Program-made: the position numbers and the translations under genes
Shown: positions 34,469 through 48,199 of the stretch, in pieces
How positions within the stretch are numbered: position 1 is the stretch's first letter
Layout: the number at the start of each line of letters is the position of its first letter
Source: Arenimonas soli
Lineage (GTDB): Bacteria; Pseudomonadota; Gammaproteobacteria; Xanthomonadales; Xanthomonadaceae
Reading direction: 5' to 3'
Length of the DNA: 64,000 bases
Assembly: GCF_014643775.1 (NCBI RefSeq)
Contig: NZ_BMKC01000004.1
Coordinates: 120,002-184,001 of the forward strand
The notes under the pieces: generated by a model
What the model saw: the letters and a program-made list of their open reading frames with translations, nothing else
Database searches by the model: none
Told to the model about the DNA's origin: nothing

Positions 34469-35737
34469 ATGATCCGCGACACCTCCGCCCAGGACCGCAG
34501 CCTTTCCCAGGCCCAGGCGCCCCGCTCCCGCCGCCCGCTCTACCTCGCCGGCGCCGCGGTGGCGGCGGTGCTGCTGGTGGGCTGGCTGCTCAGCGACTGG
34601 CTGGGCAGCGCCGGCGCGGTATCCGCCGACCGGCTGCGTATCGCCGAAGTCCAGCGTGGCCTGCTGGTGCGCGATGCCACGGCCAACGGCCGCGTCGTGG
34701 CCGCCGTCAGCCCCACCCTCTATGCCCCGGCCGGTGGCACCGTGACCCTGAAGATCCTGGCCGGCGATACCGTGGCCCGGGGCGACGTGATGGCGGTTAT
34801 CGATTCACCAGAACTGCAGAACGAACTCCAGCGCGAGCAGGCCACCCTGGCCCAGCTCGAAGCGGAAGTCGCGCGCCAGCGCATCCTGGCCCGCAAGGCC
34901 AGCCTGCTGGCCAAGCGCGAGGCCGACGATGCCGAAGTGACCCGGCTGGCCGCCCTGCGCGACCTGCAGCGGGCCCAGCGCGGCTTCGAACTGGGCGCCA
35001 TCGCCGAAGTCGAATACCTGCGCGCCAAGGACGCCATGGCCAGCGCCGACATCCGCAGCCAGCACGCCGGCACCGCCGCCCAGCTCGAAGGCCAGGACGT
35101 CAGCCTGGGACTCAAGACCCAGGAGCAGCTGCTCGAACGCCAGCGCCTGCTTACCGTGAACCTCGAACGCCGCGTGGACGAACTCAATGTGCGCTCCCCG
35201 GTGGACGGCGTCATCGGCACGCTCAGCGTGAACGACCGCGCCGTGGTGGTGGCCAACACGCCGCTGATGACCGTCGTCGACCTGAGCCGCCTGGAAGTCG
35301 AGCTGGAGATGCCCGAGTCCTACGCCGAGGACCTGGGCCTGGGCATGACCGCACAGGTGCGCATCGGCGCCACCGCGGCCACCGGCACCATCTCGGCGAT
35401 CTCGCCCGAGGTCGTCAACAACCAGGTGCTGGCGCGCGTGCGCTTCGACGGCGAACAGCCGCCCGGCCTGCGCCAAAACCAGCGCGTCAGCGCCCGCGTG
35501 CTGTTCGAGGAAAAACCCGACGTCATCAAGGTCGCCCGCGGCCCCTTCGTCGAAGCCCTGGGTGGCCGCACCGCCTACGTGGTGGAAAACGGCATCGCCG
35601 TGCGCCGCCCGATCGTGCTGGGCGCCACCAGCGTGGGCGAAGTCGAGATCCTCGAGGGCGTGCAGCCCGGCGAGCGCATCGTGATTTCCGGCACCGACAC
35701 CTTCGAAGACGCCGAGCGCGTCGCCATCAACGACTGA
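34469..35737 (+). CDS. HlyD/MacA-type periplasmic adaptor of an ABC efflux system
   Basis: A 422-residue membrane fusion protein. It has a short cytoplasmic N terminus, one membrane helix (about residues 27-48) instead of a lipobox, a barrel-sandwich half motif near 90-115, a long coiled-coil hairpin (about 115-210), the second half motif (VDELNVRSPVDGVIGT, near 235) and a C-terminal beta-barrel region. It is the first gene of the operon behind the sigma-54 promoter and would couple the transporter to periplasm and outer membrane. An in-frame TTG is two codons upstream, but the ATG at 34469 has GGGA before it. The next gene follows after 34 bases. Confidence 0.9.
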   Translation: MIRDTSAQDRSLSQAQAPRSRRPLYLAGAAVAAVLLVGWLLSDWLGSAGAVSADRLRIAEVQRGLLVRDATANGRVVAAVSPTLYAPAGGTVTLKILAGDTVARGDVMAVIDSPELQNELQREQATLAQLEAEVARQRILARKASLLAKREADDAEVTRLAALRDLQRAQRGFELGAIAEVEYLRAKDAMASADIRSQHAGTAAQLEGQDVSLGLKTQEQLLERQRLLTVNLERRVDELNVRSPVDGVIGTLSVNDRAVVVANTPLMTVVDLSRLEVELEMPESYAEDLGLGMTAQVRIGATAATGTISAISPEVVNNQVLARVRFDGEQPPGLRQNQRVSARVLFEEKPDVIKVARGPFVEALGGRTAYVVENGIAVRRPIVLGATSVGEVEILEGVQPGERIVISGTDTFEDAERVAIND

Positions 35738-35771
35738 CCCTTCCAACGAACCTGCGACCGAGGAACCCGCC

Positions 35772-36494
<723 letters not shown>

Positions 36495-36504
36495 GGAGCC
36501 CGCC

Positions 36505-37827
36505 ATGTTCGGCTACTACCTTGCCCTGGGCTTCCGCAGCCTGCGCCGCAACCCGGTGCTGACCACGCTGATGGTGCTGACCCTGTCGGTGGGCGTGGCG
36601 GCGTCGATGACGACGCTGACCCTGCTGCGCGGCATGTCCGGCGACCCGATCCCGCACAAGTCCGACCGCCTGTTCGTGCCCCTGCTCGACAACGGGCCCT
36701 CCGGCAACGGCGCGGCCCCCGACACCGGCCGCGAGCCGCCCTCCCAGCTGACCATGCGCGACGCGCTGGCGCTGTGGGAGGCGGGCGAAGCCGTGCGCCA
36801 GACCCCGATCTACGGCGTCAGCCCGCCGATCGACTCCGGCCGCCCCGACCTGCCGCCCTTCTTCAGCGACGGCCTGGCCGTGGGCCGCGACTTCTTCGCG
36901 ATGTTCGACGTGCCCTTCGTGCACGGCCAGCCCTGGTCGACCGACGACGACCAGCGCGGCACCCAGGTGGCGGTGATCAGCCGCAGCCTGGCCGAACGCG
37001 TCTACGGCGAAGGCGTCAATCCCGTCGGACAGACGATCCGCGCCAGCGACAGCGAATACCAGGTCGTCGGCGTCATCGACACCTGGGACCCGCTGCCGAA
37101 GTTCTACCGCCTGATCGGCAGCCAGAGCTTCGACACCAGCGAGGACATCTACCTGCCGCTGCGCACCGCGATCGCCCGCGAACTGCAGGTCAACGGCAGC
37201 ATCAGCTGCAACTCCACCCCGCCCGCGCCCGGCTTCCGCGGCCTGGTCGAGGGCGAGTGCAACTGGGTGCAGATGTGGGTGGAACTGGAATCGGCCGGCG
37301 ACCGCGACCGCTACGCCGACTACCTGGTGGCCTACGTCAACGAACAGAAGGCCCTCAACCGCTTCGAGCTGCCGGTGAACAACCGCCTGTTCAACGTGCG
37401 CGAATGGCTGGACGAGCGCGAGGTGGTCAGCGACGACACCCGCACCTCGACCTGGCTGGCCTTCGGCTTCCTGCTGGTGTGCCTGGTGAACACCGTCGGC
37501 CTGCTGCTGGCCAAGTTCAGCGCCCGCCCGGGCGAGATCGGCGTGCGCCGGGCGCTGGGCGCCTCGCGTGGCGAAGTCTTCCGGCAGTACCTGACCGAAG
37601 CCGCCGTGATCGGCCTGGTCGGCGCCGGCACCGGCATCGCGCTGACGCTGGGCGCGCTGGCCTTCATCCGCGACTTCAACCCGGGCATCGCCCAGCTCAC
37701 CCACCTGGACGTGCCGATGCTCGCCATCGCCGTGCTGGTGTCCGTGGTCGCGGCCATCGTCGCCGGCCTGTTGCCCACCTGGCGCGCCTGCCAGGTGGTG
37801 CCCGCCCTCCAGCTCAAGAGCCAGTAA
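36505..37827 (+). CDS. MacB-like ABC permease, subunit 1
   Basis: A 440-residue permease with one N-terminal membrane helix (about 20-42), a large periplasmic domain of the MacB core type (about 45-310) and three C-terminal helices of the FtsX domain (near 315-340, 370-395 and 405-430). Two cysteines in the periplasmic part (SCNS and EGEC, near 233 and 251) could form a disulfide. It is paired with a second permease of the same fold 12 bases downstream, so the active transporter is probably a heterodimer. The substrate is unknown; MacB systems move antibiotics, toxins, lipoproteins or siderophores. Confidence 0.9.
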   Translation: MFGYYLALGFRSLRRNPVLTTLMVLTLSVGVAASMTTLTLLRGMSGDPIPHKSDRLFVPLLDNGPSGNGAAPDTGREPPSQLTMRDALALWEAGEAVRQTPIYGVSPPIDSGRPDLPPFFSDGLAVGRDFFAMFDVPFVHGQPWSTDDDQRGTQVAVISRSLAERVYGEGVNPVGQTIRASDSEYQVVGVIDTWDPLPKFYRLIGSQSFDTSEDIYLPLRTAIARELQVNGSISCNSTPPAPGFRGLVEGECNWVQMWVELESAGDRDRYADYLVAYVNEQKALNRFELPVNNRLFNVREWLDEREVVSDDTRTSTWLAFGFLLVCLVNTVGLLLAKFSARPGEIGVRRALGASRGEVFRQYLTEAAVIGLVGAGTGIALTLGALAFIRDFNPGIAQLTHLDVPMLAIAVLVSVVAAIVAGLLPTWRACQVVPALQLKSQ

Positions 37828-37839
37828 GGACCCGCCGCC

Positions 37840-39066
37840 ATGGAAATCCGTCCCATCCTTTCGGCCATGCTGCGCAACAAGACCGCGCCGCTGCTGATCG
37901 CCGCCCAGGTCGCGCTGACCCTGGCCATCGTCTGCAACGCGCTGTACATCATCCAGGACCGCCTGGCCACGGCCGCGCGACCCAGCGGCGCTGACGAAGC
38001 CAACGTTTCCGAGCTGCGCTTCTACCCGCACCGGGCCATCAGCGACGTGCGCGGCATGCAGCTGCGCGACATGGAGGCCATCCGCGCCGTGCCGGGCGTG
38101 GTGTCGGCAGCCTGGACCAACCAGGTGCCGCTGGGCCAGTCGGGCTGGAACGTCGGCCCCATCGTCACGTCCACCGACCAGCAGGATTCGCCGGTGTCGT
38201 CGGCGGCGCAGTACTTCACGCCCGAGTCGATCATCGACACCTTCGGCCTGACCCTGGTGGAAGGCCGCGACTTCGAAGCCGGCGACTACATCGAGTCCGA
38301 TCCCCAGGTCGACCGCAACCTGCCCAGCGTGGTTATCGTCACCCGGCAGATGGCGAAGGCCCTGTGGCCCGACGCCACTTCGGTGTTGGGCAAGCCCATC
38401 TACATGGGCGGCCCGGACAATCCGCCGGTGCAGGTCATCGGCGTGGTGGAGAAGCTGCAGACGCCGTGGGCCAGCGTGGGAGACGCGGCCGAGTACAGCC
38501 TGATCATGCCCATGCGCTACCTCGACCCCTTCACCCGCTATTCGGTGCGCACCGAGGCCGGCCGCCACGACCAGGTGATGGCCGAGGTCGAGAAGGTGCT
38601 GCTGGGCCTGAGCAACGACCGCGTCCTGCTCAGCCGCCGCACGCTGTCGGAATCGCGCGAACGCCGCTACGCCGGCGAACGCCTGATGGCCGGGCTGCTG
38701 ATCGCGGTCACCTTCTTCCTGCTGCTGATCACCGCCTCGGGCATCGTCGGCATGGCCAGCCTGTGGGTGAACCAGCGACGCAAGCAGATCGGCGTACGGC
38801 GCGCGATCGGCGCCCGCAAGGCGGACATCCTGCGCTACTTCCTGGTCGAGAACCTGATGATCACCACCGCCGGCATCGCCGCCGGCATCGCCCTGGCGAT
38901 CGGCCTGAACAACTTCCTTGTCTCGGAGCTGGACCTGCCGCGCCTGCCGGTGGCCTACCTGGGCCTGACCATGGCCGGCATGTGGGTCCTGGGACTGCTG
39001 GCGGTGCTGGGCCCGGCCTGGCGCGCGGCGGCGGTGCCGCCGGCCATCGCCACCCGCACGGCCTGA
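37840..39066 (+). CDS. MacB-like ABC permease, subunit 2
   Basis: A 408-residue permease of the same plan as the preceding gene: N-terminal membrane helix (about 15-37), MacB-type periplasmic domain (about 40-275) and three FtsX-type helices near 285-310, 335-360 and 370-395. The cytosolic loop NQRRKQIGVRRAIGA is the usual coupling segment that contacts the ATPase. Its periplasmic domain is slightly smaller than that of subunit 1 and differs in sequence, which favours a heterodimer. The regulator gene starts 15 bases later. Confidence 0.9.
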   Translation: MEIRPILSAMLRNKTAPLLIAAQVALTLAIVCNALYIIQDRLATAARPSGADEANVSELRFYPHRAISDVRGMQLRDMEAIRAVPGVVSAAWTNQVPLGQSGWNVGPIVTSTDQQDSPVSSAAQYFTPESIIDTFGLTLVEGRDFEAGDYIESDPQVDRNLPSVVIVTRQMAKALWPDATSVLGKPIYMGGPDNPPVQVIGVVEKLQTPWASVGDAAEYSLIMPMRYLDPFTRYSVRTEAGRHDQVMAEVEKVLLGLSNDRVLLSRRTLSESRERRYAGERLMAGLLIAVTFFLLLITASGIVGMASLWVNQRRKQIGVRRAIGARKADILRYFLVENLMITTAGIAAGIALAIGLNNFLVSELDLPRLPVAYLGLTMAGMWVLGLLAVLGPAWRAAAVPPAIATRTA

Positions 39067-39081
39067 AGGTAGATTAGGCCC

Positions 39082-40443
39082 ATGCCGCCATCCGCCCACG
39101 CCACCCTGCTGGTCATCGACGACAACCCGTCGGTGGCTGCCGCGCTGGAAGTGCTGTTTTCCCTGCACGACTACCGCACCCTGCGCGCCTCCTCGCCCGA
39201 AGAAGGCCTGGCGCTGCTGGCCAGCGAACCCGTGGACCTGGTGATCCAGGACATGAACTTCACCCAGGACACCACCTCGGGCGAAGAAGGCGAGGCGCTG
39301 TTCAAGGCCATCCGTGCGGCCCACCCGGACCTTCCGGTGATCCTGCTCACCGCCTGGACCCACCTCGAGGCCGCGGTGGACCTGGTCAAGGCCGGCGCCG
39401 CCGATTACCTGGCCAAGCCCTGGGACGACCGCAAGCTGCTGGCGACCGTGGGCAACCTGCTCGAACTGGGGCAGGCCTCGCGCGCCATGGCCGAATGCGC
39501 CCGCCGCGACCACCGCCAGCGCCGCGAACTCGAACGCGACCACGACCTGCGTGGCCTGGTCTGGGCCGACCCGGCGATGGAACGCGTGCTGTGCCTGGCC
39601 ACCCAGGTCGCCCGCGCCGACGTGCCGGTGCTGGTGACCGGCCCGAACGGGTCGGGCAAGGAAAAGATCGCCGAGATCCTGCAGGCCAATTCTTCGGTGA
39701 AGTCCGGCCCCTTCGTCACGCTCAACTGCGGCGCGCTGCCGTCGGAGCTGATCGAAGCCGAACTGTTCGGCGCCGATGCCGGTGCCTATACCGGCGCCGG
39801 CAAGGCCCGCGAGGGCAAGTTCGAGGCGGCCGACGGCGGCACCCTGTTCCTGGACGAAATCGGCAACCTGCCGCCCGAAGGCCAGATGAAGCTTCTGCGC
39901 GTGCTCGAGACCGGCCGGTTCACCCGGCTGGGCTCGAACCGCGAAAAGCAGGTCAAGGTGCGGGTGATCAGCGCCACCAATGCCGACCTGCCGGCGATGA
40001 TCCGCGACGGCCGCTTCCGCGAAGACCTGTACTACCGGCTCAACGTCATCGAGATCCGCATCCCGCCACTGGCCGAGCGCCCGCGCGACATCCTGCCGCT
40101 GGCGCAGGCCTTCCTGGCCGCCGGCAAGTCGCTGTCCGACGGTGCGGTGCACGCCCTGCTGCGCCACGCCTGGCCCGGCCACGTGCGCGAACTCAAGAAC
40201 GTGATGCAGCGTGCCTGCCTGCTCAGCGCCGGCCCGGTCATCCAGGCCGGCGACCTTGGCCTGCCCGTGGCGGCTGCGCCCGCGGCTGCTTCCCAGGGCA
40301 ACGACGCCGACCTCGACCGCGGCAGCATCGAACAGGCGCTGGCCCGCGCCGGGGGCGTGGTCGCGCAGGCCGCAAGTGAGCTCGGACTCAGCCGCCAGGC
40401 CCTGTACCGCCGCATGGAGCGCCTGGGCATCGCCCGGCCCTGA
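39082..40443 (+). CDS. NtrC-family sigma-54 activator, response regulator
   Basis: A 453-residue regulator with three domains. The receiver domain (1-125) has Asp13-Asp14, phospho-acceptor Asp57, Thr90 and Lys112. The AAA+ domain (about 155-385) has Walker A GPNGSGKE near 187, the sigma-54-contacting loop GAYTGA at 234-239 and Walker B GTLFLDEIG near 254. The C-terminal Fis-type helix-turn-helix (about 410-450) ends in RQALYRRMERLGI. All parts needed for open-complex formation at a sigma-54 promoter are present, and the operon it lies in starts with such a promoter, so it probably activates its own operon. The kinase gene starts 5 bases after it. Confidence 0.95.
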   Translation: MPPSAHATLLVIDDNPSVAAALEVLFSLHDYRTLRASSPEEGLALLASEPVDLVIQDMNFTQDTTSGEEGEALFKAIRAAHPDLPVILLTAWTHLEAAVDLVKAGAADYLAKPWDDRKLLATVGNLLELGQASRAMAECARRDHRQRRELERDHDLRGLVWADPAMERVLCLATQVARADVPVLVTGPNGSGKEKIAEILQANSSVKSGPFVTLNCGALPSELIEAELFGADAGAYTGAGKAREGKFEAADGGTLFLDEIGNLPPEGQMKLLRVLETGRFTRLGSNREKQVKVRVISATNADLPAMIRDGRFREDLYYRLNVIEIRIPPLAERPRDILPLAQAFLAAGKSLSDGAVHALLRHAWPGHVRELKNVMQRACLLSAGPVIQAGDLGLPVAAAPAAASQGNDADLDRGSIEQALARAGGVVAQAASELGLSRQALYRRMERLGIARP

Positions 40444-40448
40444 CCCGC

Positions 40449-41765
40449 ATGCGCGCACGCCGATCGATTGCCGGCATCCTGGCCCTGGTCGGCGCCGGGG
40501 TGGCGACGGTGTCGGTGGCGTTGGCGCTGGTGCTGGCGCCGCTGCTGGGCAGCCCGCTGCTGGCCGGCCTGGTCGCCGTGGCCGCGGGCCTGCTGCTCTC
40601 GATGTGGGCGATGCGTCGCGCGGTGCGGCCGGTGCTGTCGCTGTTCCGCGCGCTGGCCGGCACGACGCTCAGCTACCGCGACGGCGACTTCAGCTTCGGA
40701 CTGCGCTGGCCGCATCGCGACGAACTCGGCGACCTGGTCGCGGCCCACAACGAACTGGGCGGCGTGCTGCGCGAACAGCGCCTGGCCCTGGTGCAGCGCG
40801 AACTGCTGCTCGACACCATGGTGCAGAACACGCCGGTGGCCATGCTGCTGGTCGCCGACGGCGGCCATGTGGTCTACGCCAATCTGGCGGCGCGCCGCCT
40901 GCTCAACGACGGACGCAAGATCGAAGGCCTGGCCCTGGAAGCGCTGGTGCAGGCGGCGCCATCGGCCCTTGCCGAGGCGCTGGCCCGCGGCGGTGACGGC
41001 CTGTTTTCGGTCGGCGAAGGCGAAGAGGAAGACGTCTACCACCTGGCCCGCCGCGGCTTCCGGCTCAACGGCCGCCCGCACGAACTGCTGCTGCTGCGCC
41101 AGCTCACCACCGAACTGCGCCGCCAGGAAGTGCAGACCTGGAAGAAGGTGATCCGGGTGATCAGCCACGAGCTCAACAACTCGCTGGCGCCGGTCGCATC
41201 GCTGGCGCATTCAGGCGCCGAACTGACCCGCCGCGGGCAAACCGAAAAGCTCGAGGCGATCTTCGCCATGATCGAAGAGCGCGCGCGCCACCTCGAGGGT
41301 TTCATCCGCGGCTACGCGCGTTTCGCCAAGCTGCCCACGCCCCGGCTCGAGGCCACGCCCTGGACGGTGCTGGTGGACCGCCTGCGCAGCCAGATCAGTT
41401 TCGGGCTCGACGGCGAACTGCCGCCGGGCTCGGTGCGCGTCGATGTGCCGCAGATGGAGCAGGCCCTGCTGAACCTGCTCAAGAATGCCCACGAATCGGG
41501 CTCGACGGCCGAAGACGTGCAGCTGCGCGTGCGTCGCGGCGGCGGCGTGCTGCGCATCGAGGTGCTCGACCGCGGCACCGGCATGGGCGAGGCGGTGCTG
41601 GCCAACGCCCTGGTGCCGTTTTATTCCACCAAACGCAGCGGCACCGGCCTGGGCCTGGCGCTGGCGCGCGAGATCGCCGAAGCCCACGGCGGCCGCATCG
41701 GGCTTTCCAACCGCGACGGCGGCGGCCTGCAGGTGTCGCTGGTCTTGCCCGTCGCCGACGACTAG
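40449..41765 (+). CDS. Short-loop sensor histidine kinase (NtrB-like)
   Basis: A 438-residue kinase. Two membrane helices (about 7-30 and 36-56) are joined by only five to eight residues, so almost nothing is exposed to the periplasm. A HAMP-like linker, a PAS-like domain (about 118-220) and the kinase core follow: His240 in the H box [11 protein letters not shown], the N box [10 protein letters not shown], and the G boxes DRGTGMG and GTGLGLALA. The H box has Asn-Asn-Ser where many kinases have a charged residue and Pro-Leu, a pattern of NtrY/NtrB-like kinases. Last gene of the operon; its stop overlaps the stop of convergent glmU. The missing sensor loop suggests sensing within the membrane or through the adjacent transporter. 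Confidence 0.92.
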   Translation: MRARRSIAGILALVGAGVATVSVALALVLAPLLGSPLLAGLVAVAAGLLLSMWAMRRAVRPVLSLFRALAGTTLSYRDGDFSFGLRWPHRDELGDLVAAHNELGGVLREQRLALVQRELLLDTMVQNTPVAMLLVADGGHVVYANLAARRLLNDGRKIEGLALEALVQAAPSALAEALARGGDGLFSVGEGEEEDVYHLARRGFRLNGRPHELLLLRQLTTELRRQEVQTWKKVIRVISHELNNSLAPVASLAHSGAELTRRGQTEKLEAIFAMIEERARHLEGFIRGYARFAKLPTPRLEATPWTVLVDRLRSQISFGLDGELPPGSVRVDVPQMEQALLNLLKNAHESGSTAEDVQLRVRRGGGVLRIEVLDRGTGMGEAVLANALVPFYSTKRSGTGLGLALAREIAEAHGGRIGLSNRDGGGLQVSLVLPVADD

Positions 41766-43129
41766 CGCTTGCGGGGGCGCTGCCAGCCGTCGATGGTGGC
41801 CTGGCGGCCGCGGCCGACGGTCAGCTTGCCGGCCGGGGCGGTCTTGGTGATGACGCTGCCGGCACCGATGGTCGCGCCCTCGCCGATTTCCACCGGCGCC
41901 ACCAGCGAACTGTTGGAGCCGACGAAGGCGCCATCGCCGATGGTGGTGGTGGCCTTGTTGACGCCGTCGTAGTTGCAGGTGATGGTGCCGGCGCCGATGT
42001 TCACCTTCGCGCCGACCAGGGCGTCGCCCAGGTAGCTCAGGTGGTTGGCCTTGCTGCCGTTGCCCAGGCTGGTCTTCTTGGTTTCGACGAAGTTGCCGAT
42101 GTTCACGCCCTCGCCCAGCTCGGTGCCGGGGCGCAGGCGCGCAAACGGACCCAGGGTGCAGCCGGCGGCGGCGACCACGCCTTCGAGGTCGCAGTGGGCC
42201 CGGACCACGCTGCCCGGCCCCAGCTCGACGTCACGCAGCCGGCAGAAGGGACCGATGCGCACGCCCTCGCCCAGCACCACGCGGCCCTCGAGCACCACGT
42301 CCACGTCGATCTCGACGTCGGCGCCGGTTTCGACGGTTCCGCGCTGGTCGAAGCGGGCCGGGTCGGCCAGGCGCACGCCCTCGCGCATCAGCGCCTCGGC
42401 GGCGCGACGCTGGAAGGCACGCTCGAGCCGCGCCAGCTGCACCGGGTCGTTGGCGCCCTCGGCTTCGCCGGGGATGCGGCAGTGGGTGTGCGCGGCGGCG
42501 CGGCCGTCGGCGCGGGCCATGGCGAAGATGTCGGTCAGGTAGTACTCGCCCTGGGCGTTGTCGTTGCCCAGGCGCGACAGCCAGCGGCGCAGGTCGGAGG
42601 CTGGCGCGGCGATCACGCCGGTGTTCACCAGCTTCACGGCGCGTTGGGCCTCATCGGCGTCCTTGTGTTCGACGATGGCCTGCACGTTGCCATTGCCGTC
42701 GAGCAGCACGCGGCCGTAGCCACTGGGGTCGGCCAGGGTTTCGCACAGCACGGCGGCCTGTTCGCGGGCGGCGTCGAGTAGTTCGCGCAGGGTCTGCACC
42801 GTGATCAGCGGCACGTCGGCATAAAGCACCAGCACGCGCGCGCTTTCGGGCACGCCGGGCATGGCCTGCTGGACGGCATGGCCGGTGCCCAGCTGCTGCG
42901 CCTGTTCAGCCCAGTGCAGGTCGTCGTCCGCCGCGAAGGCGGCGCGCACCCGGTCGCCACCGTGGCCGTAGACCACGTGGATGCCGGCGGCGCCCAGGGC
43001 GCGGGCCGTGTCCACCACGTGGCCCAGCATCGGCCGGCCGGCGATGGGCTGCAGGACCTTCGGGGTGCGCGACTTCATGCGCTTGCCCTCGCCGGCGGCG
43101 AGGATGATCACGTGCAGGGACTGGCTCAT
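41762..43129 (-). CDS. glmU: Bifunctional UDP-GlcNAc pyrophosphorylase / GlcN-1-P acetyltransferase GlmU
   Basis: A 455-residue enzyme that acetylates glucosamine-1-phosphate and adds UMP, giving UDP-GlcNAc. The N-terminal uridyltransferase has [11 protein letters not shown] near residues 9-19 and the VLYADVPL metal-site segment near 101; the C-terminal half (from about 250) is a left-handed beta-helix of hexapeptide repeats with the acetyltransferase site in the NYDG(V)NK segment. The ATG at 43129 has a strong GGAGGAAAC SD; a longer frame of 29 codons is rejected. It follows atpC by 136 bases on the same strand, the gene order common in proteobacteria, while its usual neighbour glmS is displaced. 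Confidence 0.96.
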   Translation of the reverse strand: MSQSLHVIILAAGEGKRMKSRTPKVLQPIAGRPMLGHVVDTARALGAAGIHVVYGHGGDRVRAAFAADDDLHWAEQAQQLGTGHAVQQAMPGVPESARVLVLYADVPLITVQTLRELLDAAREQAAVLCETLADPSGYGRVLLDGNGNVQAIVEHKDADEAQRAVKLVNTGVIAAPASDLRRWLSRLGNDNAQGEYYLTDIFAMARADGRAAAHTHCRIPGEAEGANDPVQLARLERAFQRRAAEALMREGVRLADPARFDQRGTVETGADVEIDVDVVLEGRVVLGEGVRIGPFCRLRDVELGPGSVVRAHCDLEGVVAAAGCTLGPFARLRPGTELGEGVNIGNFVETKKTSLGNGSKANHLSYLGDALVGAKVNIGAGTITCNYDGVNKATTTIGDGAFVGSNSSLVAPVEIGEGATIGAGSVITKTAPAGKLTVGRGRQATIDGWQRPRKR

Positions 43130-43206
43130 GGTTTCCTCCGTGGGCCTAGTATCGGCCGCGCCCGCGCGGGCCGCCAGCCGGGAATTTTTCGTCACCGGAA
43201 ACGACG

Positions 43207-43227
43207 GCGCCGGCACGAGGCCGGCGC
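43207..43227 (-). terminator. GC-rich hairpin between atpC and glmU
   Basis: GCGCCGGC and GCCGGCGC form an 8-bp stem with a 5-base loop, 39 bases after the atpC stop. No clean T-run follows on the minus strand, so it may weaken rather than stop readthrough into glmU or may protect the 3' end of the atp message. Confidence 0.35.
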
Positions 43228-43265
43228 GGTCGCGGGTCGGGTCCGGCGGGGCCGGAACCGCCGGG

Positions 43266-43688
43266 TCAGTGCTTGAGGTTCTTGCGCAGGCGCTCGAGCG
43301 CCTGCAGCTGGGCCATCGCCTCGGCCAGCTTGGTCTGGGCTTCGGCCAGGTCCATGGCTTCGCTGCGGTTGGCCAGCATGCGCTCGGCCTCGTCCTTGGC
43401 CGCCTTGGCCTGGGCCTCGTCGAGGTCCGCGGCGCGGATGGCGGTGTCGGTGAGGATGGTCACCACCTGCGGCTGCACCTCGAGGATGCCGCCCGAGACA
43501 TAGAAGAACTGCTCGGCGCCGTCGGCCAGCGTCAGGCGGACCTGGCCGGGCTTGAGGCGGGTGATCAGGGGCGCATGGCGCGGCGCGATGCCGAGCTCGC
43601 CCATCTCGCCGGTGGCCACGACCAGCTGCACGTCACCCTGGAAGATTTCTTCCTCGGCGCTGACGATGTCGCAACGGATGGTGCTCAT
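43266..43688 (-). CDS. atpC: F1Fo ATP synthase subunit epsilon
   Basis: A 140-residue central-stalk subunit of the F1 part, which couples rotation to catalysis and can inhibit ATP hydrolysis. The N-terminal beta-sandwich starts [17 protein letters not shown] and the [14 protein letters not shown] segment is typical; a C-terminal two-helix domain rich in Ala, Glu and Arg is complete. Last gene of the atp operon, 12 bases after atpD. Length is standard for proteobacteria. Confidence 0.96.
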   Translation of the reverse strand: MSTIRCDIVSAEEEIFQGDVQLVVATGEMGELGIAPRHAPLITRLKPGQVRLTLADGAEQFFYVSGGILEVQPQVVTILTDTAIRAADLDEAQAKAAKDEAERMLANRSEAMDLAEAQTKLAEAMAQLQALERLRKNLKH

Positions 43689-43700
43689 GGATAGATTCCT

Positions 43701-46014
<2,314 letters not shown>

Positions 46015-46052
46015 GTTTCTTCCTTAGCTGCGTTGTGCCTGGTTCGACTGGC

Positions 46053-47597
46053 TTACCAGCTGCCGGTGGCCTTGAACTCGGAGATAAGGGTCTTGAACGA
46101 CGCCTCGATGTCCTTGTCCCAGGCGCCGGACTCGACGATCTTCTTCTCCAGGTCGCCCTGGGTGTTGGTCATGTGCGCGTGCAGGCCTTCTTCGAACGCC
46201 AGCACCTTATTCAGCGGCACGTCGTCCAGGTAGCCCTCGTTGACGGCGTAGATCGACAGCGCCATCTGCGCGATCGACATCGGCGCGTACTGCTTCTGCT
46301 TCATCAGCTCGGTGACGCGCTGGCCGCGCTCGAGCTGCTTGCGGGTGGCTTCGTCGAGGTCCGAGGCGAACTGGGCGAACGCGGCCAGCTCGCGGTACTG
46401 CGCCAGCGAGATGCGGATACCGCCCGAGAGCTTCTTCATGATCGTGGTCTGGGCCGCGCCACCGACGCGCGACACCGAGATGCCGGCGTTCACGGCCGGG
46501 CGGATGCCGGCGTTGAACAGGTCGGTTTCCAGGAAGATCTGGCCGTCGGTGATCGAGATCACGTTGGTCGGCACGAACGCCGAAACGTCACCGGCCTGGG
46601 TTTCGATGATCGGCAGCGCGGTCAGCGAGCCGGTCTTGCCCTTGACGGCGCCGTTGGTGAACTTCTCGACGTAGTCCTCGTTCACGCGGGCCGCGCGCTC
46701 GAGCAGGCGGGAGTGGAGATAGAACACGTCACCCGGGTAGGCTTCGCGGCCCGGCGGGCGGCGCAGCAGCAGGGAGATCTGGCGGTAGGCCACGGCCTGC
46801 TTGGACAGGTCGTCGTAAACGATCAGCGCGTCTTCGCCGCGGTCGCGGAAGTATTCGCCCATGGTGCAGCCCGAGTAGGCCGAGATGTACTGCATGGCGG
46901 CCGATTCGGACGCCGTAGCGGCGACGACGATGGTGTGCGCCAGGGCGCCGTTTTCTTCCAGGCGGCGCACGATGTTGGCGATCGTGGAGGCCTTCTGGCC
47001 GATGGCCACGTAGACGCACTTGATGCCGGTGCCCTTCTGGTTGATCACGGCGTCGATGGCCAGGGCGGTCTTGCCGGTCTGGCGGTCGCCGATGACCAGC
47101 TCGCGCTGGCCGCGGCCGATCGGGATCATGGCGTCGACCGACTTGTAGCCGGTCTGCACCGGCTGCGACACCGACTGGCGCTCGATCACGCCGGGCGCGA
47201 CCTTTTCCACCGGCGCGGTCAGCGACGAGGCGATCGGGCCCTTGCCGTCGATCGGCTCACCCAGGGCGTTGACGACGCGGCCCAGCAGCTCGGGGCCGAT
47301 CGGCACTTCCAGGATGCGGCCGGTGGTCTTGGCCACGTCACCCTCGCGCAGGTGCTCGTAGTCACCCAGGACGACGGCGCCGACCGAGTCGCGCTCGAGG
47401 TTCAGGGCCAGCGCGTAGGTGCTGTTCGGCAGCTCGATCATTTCGCCCTGCATCGCATCGGCCAGGCCGTGGATGCGCACGATGCCGTCGGACACCGAGG
47501 TGACGGTGCCTTCGTTGCGGGCTTCGGCGGTCAGCTTGACCTTCTCGATGCGGGACTTGATCAGTTCGCTGATTTCGGACGGGTTGAGCGTCTGCAT
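46053..47597 (-). CDS. atpA: F1Fo ATP synthase subunit alpha
   Basis: A 514-residue non-catalytic nucleotide-binding F1 subunit. The P-loop GDRQTGKT is near residues 170-177, and the C-terminal VGGAAQT and arginine-finger region ([10 protein letters not shown]-type) is present. The ATG at 47597 ([14 protein letters not shown]) is the normal start; a longer open frame through atpH in another frame is rejected. It is 58 bases after atpH. Confidence 0.97.
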   Translation of the reverse strand: MQTLNPSEISELIKSRIEKVKLTAEARNEGTVTSVSDGIVRIHGLADAMQGEMIELPNSTYALALNLERDSVGAVVLGDYEHLREGDVAKTTGRILEVPIGPELLGRVVNALGEPIDGKGPIASSLTAPVEKVAPGVIERQSVSQPVQTGYKSVDAMIPIGRGQRELVIGDRQTGKTALAIDAVINQKGTGIKCVYVAIGQKASTIANIVRRLEENGALAHTIVVAATASESAAMQYISAYSGCTMGEYFRDRGEDALIVYDDLSKQAVAYRQISLLLRRPPGREAYPGDVFYLHSRLLERAARVNEDYVEKFTNGAVKGKTGSLTALPIIETQAGDVSAFVPTNVISITDGQIFLETDLFNAGIRPAVNAGISVSRVGGAAQTTIMKKLSGGIRISLAQYRELAAFAQFASDLDEATRKQLERGQRVTELMKQKQYAPMSIAQMALSIYAVNEGYLDDVPLNKVLAFEEGLHAHMTNTQGDLEKKIVESGAWDKDIEASFKTLISEFKATGSW

Positions 47598-47655
47598 GGG
47601 GGTATCCCTGGGTCGTCCGGCCTGGGCCGGCACTTGGTTCAAAGGAAAATCGTGT

Positions 47656-48186
47656 TCAGTTCGCCAGCGCCGCGCCGAGGCGCGCCAGCTTGGTGCGGAG
47701 CGAGCCGTCGATAACGACCTCGCCGGTATCGATGACCGCGCCGCCGATGAGCCCGGCGTCCACCGCCGTCGCCAGCTCGACCTCGCGACCGAAGCGCTTG
47801 CGCAGCGAGCTGCGCAGCATCTCCAGTTCAGCGGCGTCCAGCGGCTGGGCGGAGGTGACGGTGGCCTTGACCACCCGCTCGGCGTCGGCGCGCAGCTGGT
47901 CGAACAGGCCCGCGATTTCCGGCAGCAGGGCCAGGCGGCGGTTGTCCGCCAGCACGGCCAGGAACTGGCGGAAGTTCGGGTCGCTGTCGCCCGGGGGCAG
48001 CAGCAGTTCGACCAGGTCGTCGGCCTTGGCCAGCGGGTGCACGACGGCGTCGTGCGCCTCCGGCACGGCGGCGGCCTGCGCGGCAAAGCCGATCAGGGCC
48101 GACCACTGGGGCAGGCGGCCCGCGTCCTGGGCCAGCGAAAAGGCGGCACGGGCGTACGGGCGGGCGAGGGTGAGGGCTTGGCTCAT
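47656..48186 (-). CDS. atpH: F1Fo ATP synthase subunit delta
   Basis: A 176-residue peripheral-stalk subunit that ties F1 to the b subunits. The [12 protein letters not shown] opening and a C-terminal [25 protein letters not shown]-type segment are family marks; length is standard. It lies 13 bases after atpF. Confidence 0.95.
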   Translation of the reverse strand: MSQALTLARPYARAAFSLAQDAGRLPQWSALIGFAAQAAAVPEAHDAVVHPLAKADDLVELLLPPGDSDPNFRQFLAVLADNRRLALLPEIAGLFDQLRADAERVVKATVTSAQPLDAAELEMLRSSLRKRFGREVELATAVDAGLIGGAVIDTGEVVIDGSLRTKLARLGAALAN

Positions 48187-48199
48187 GGGGGGCTGGACC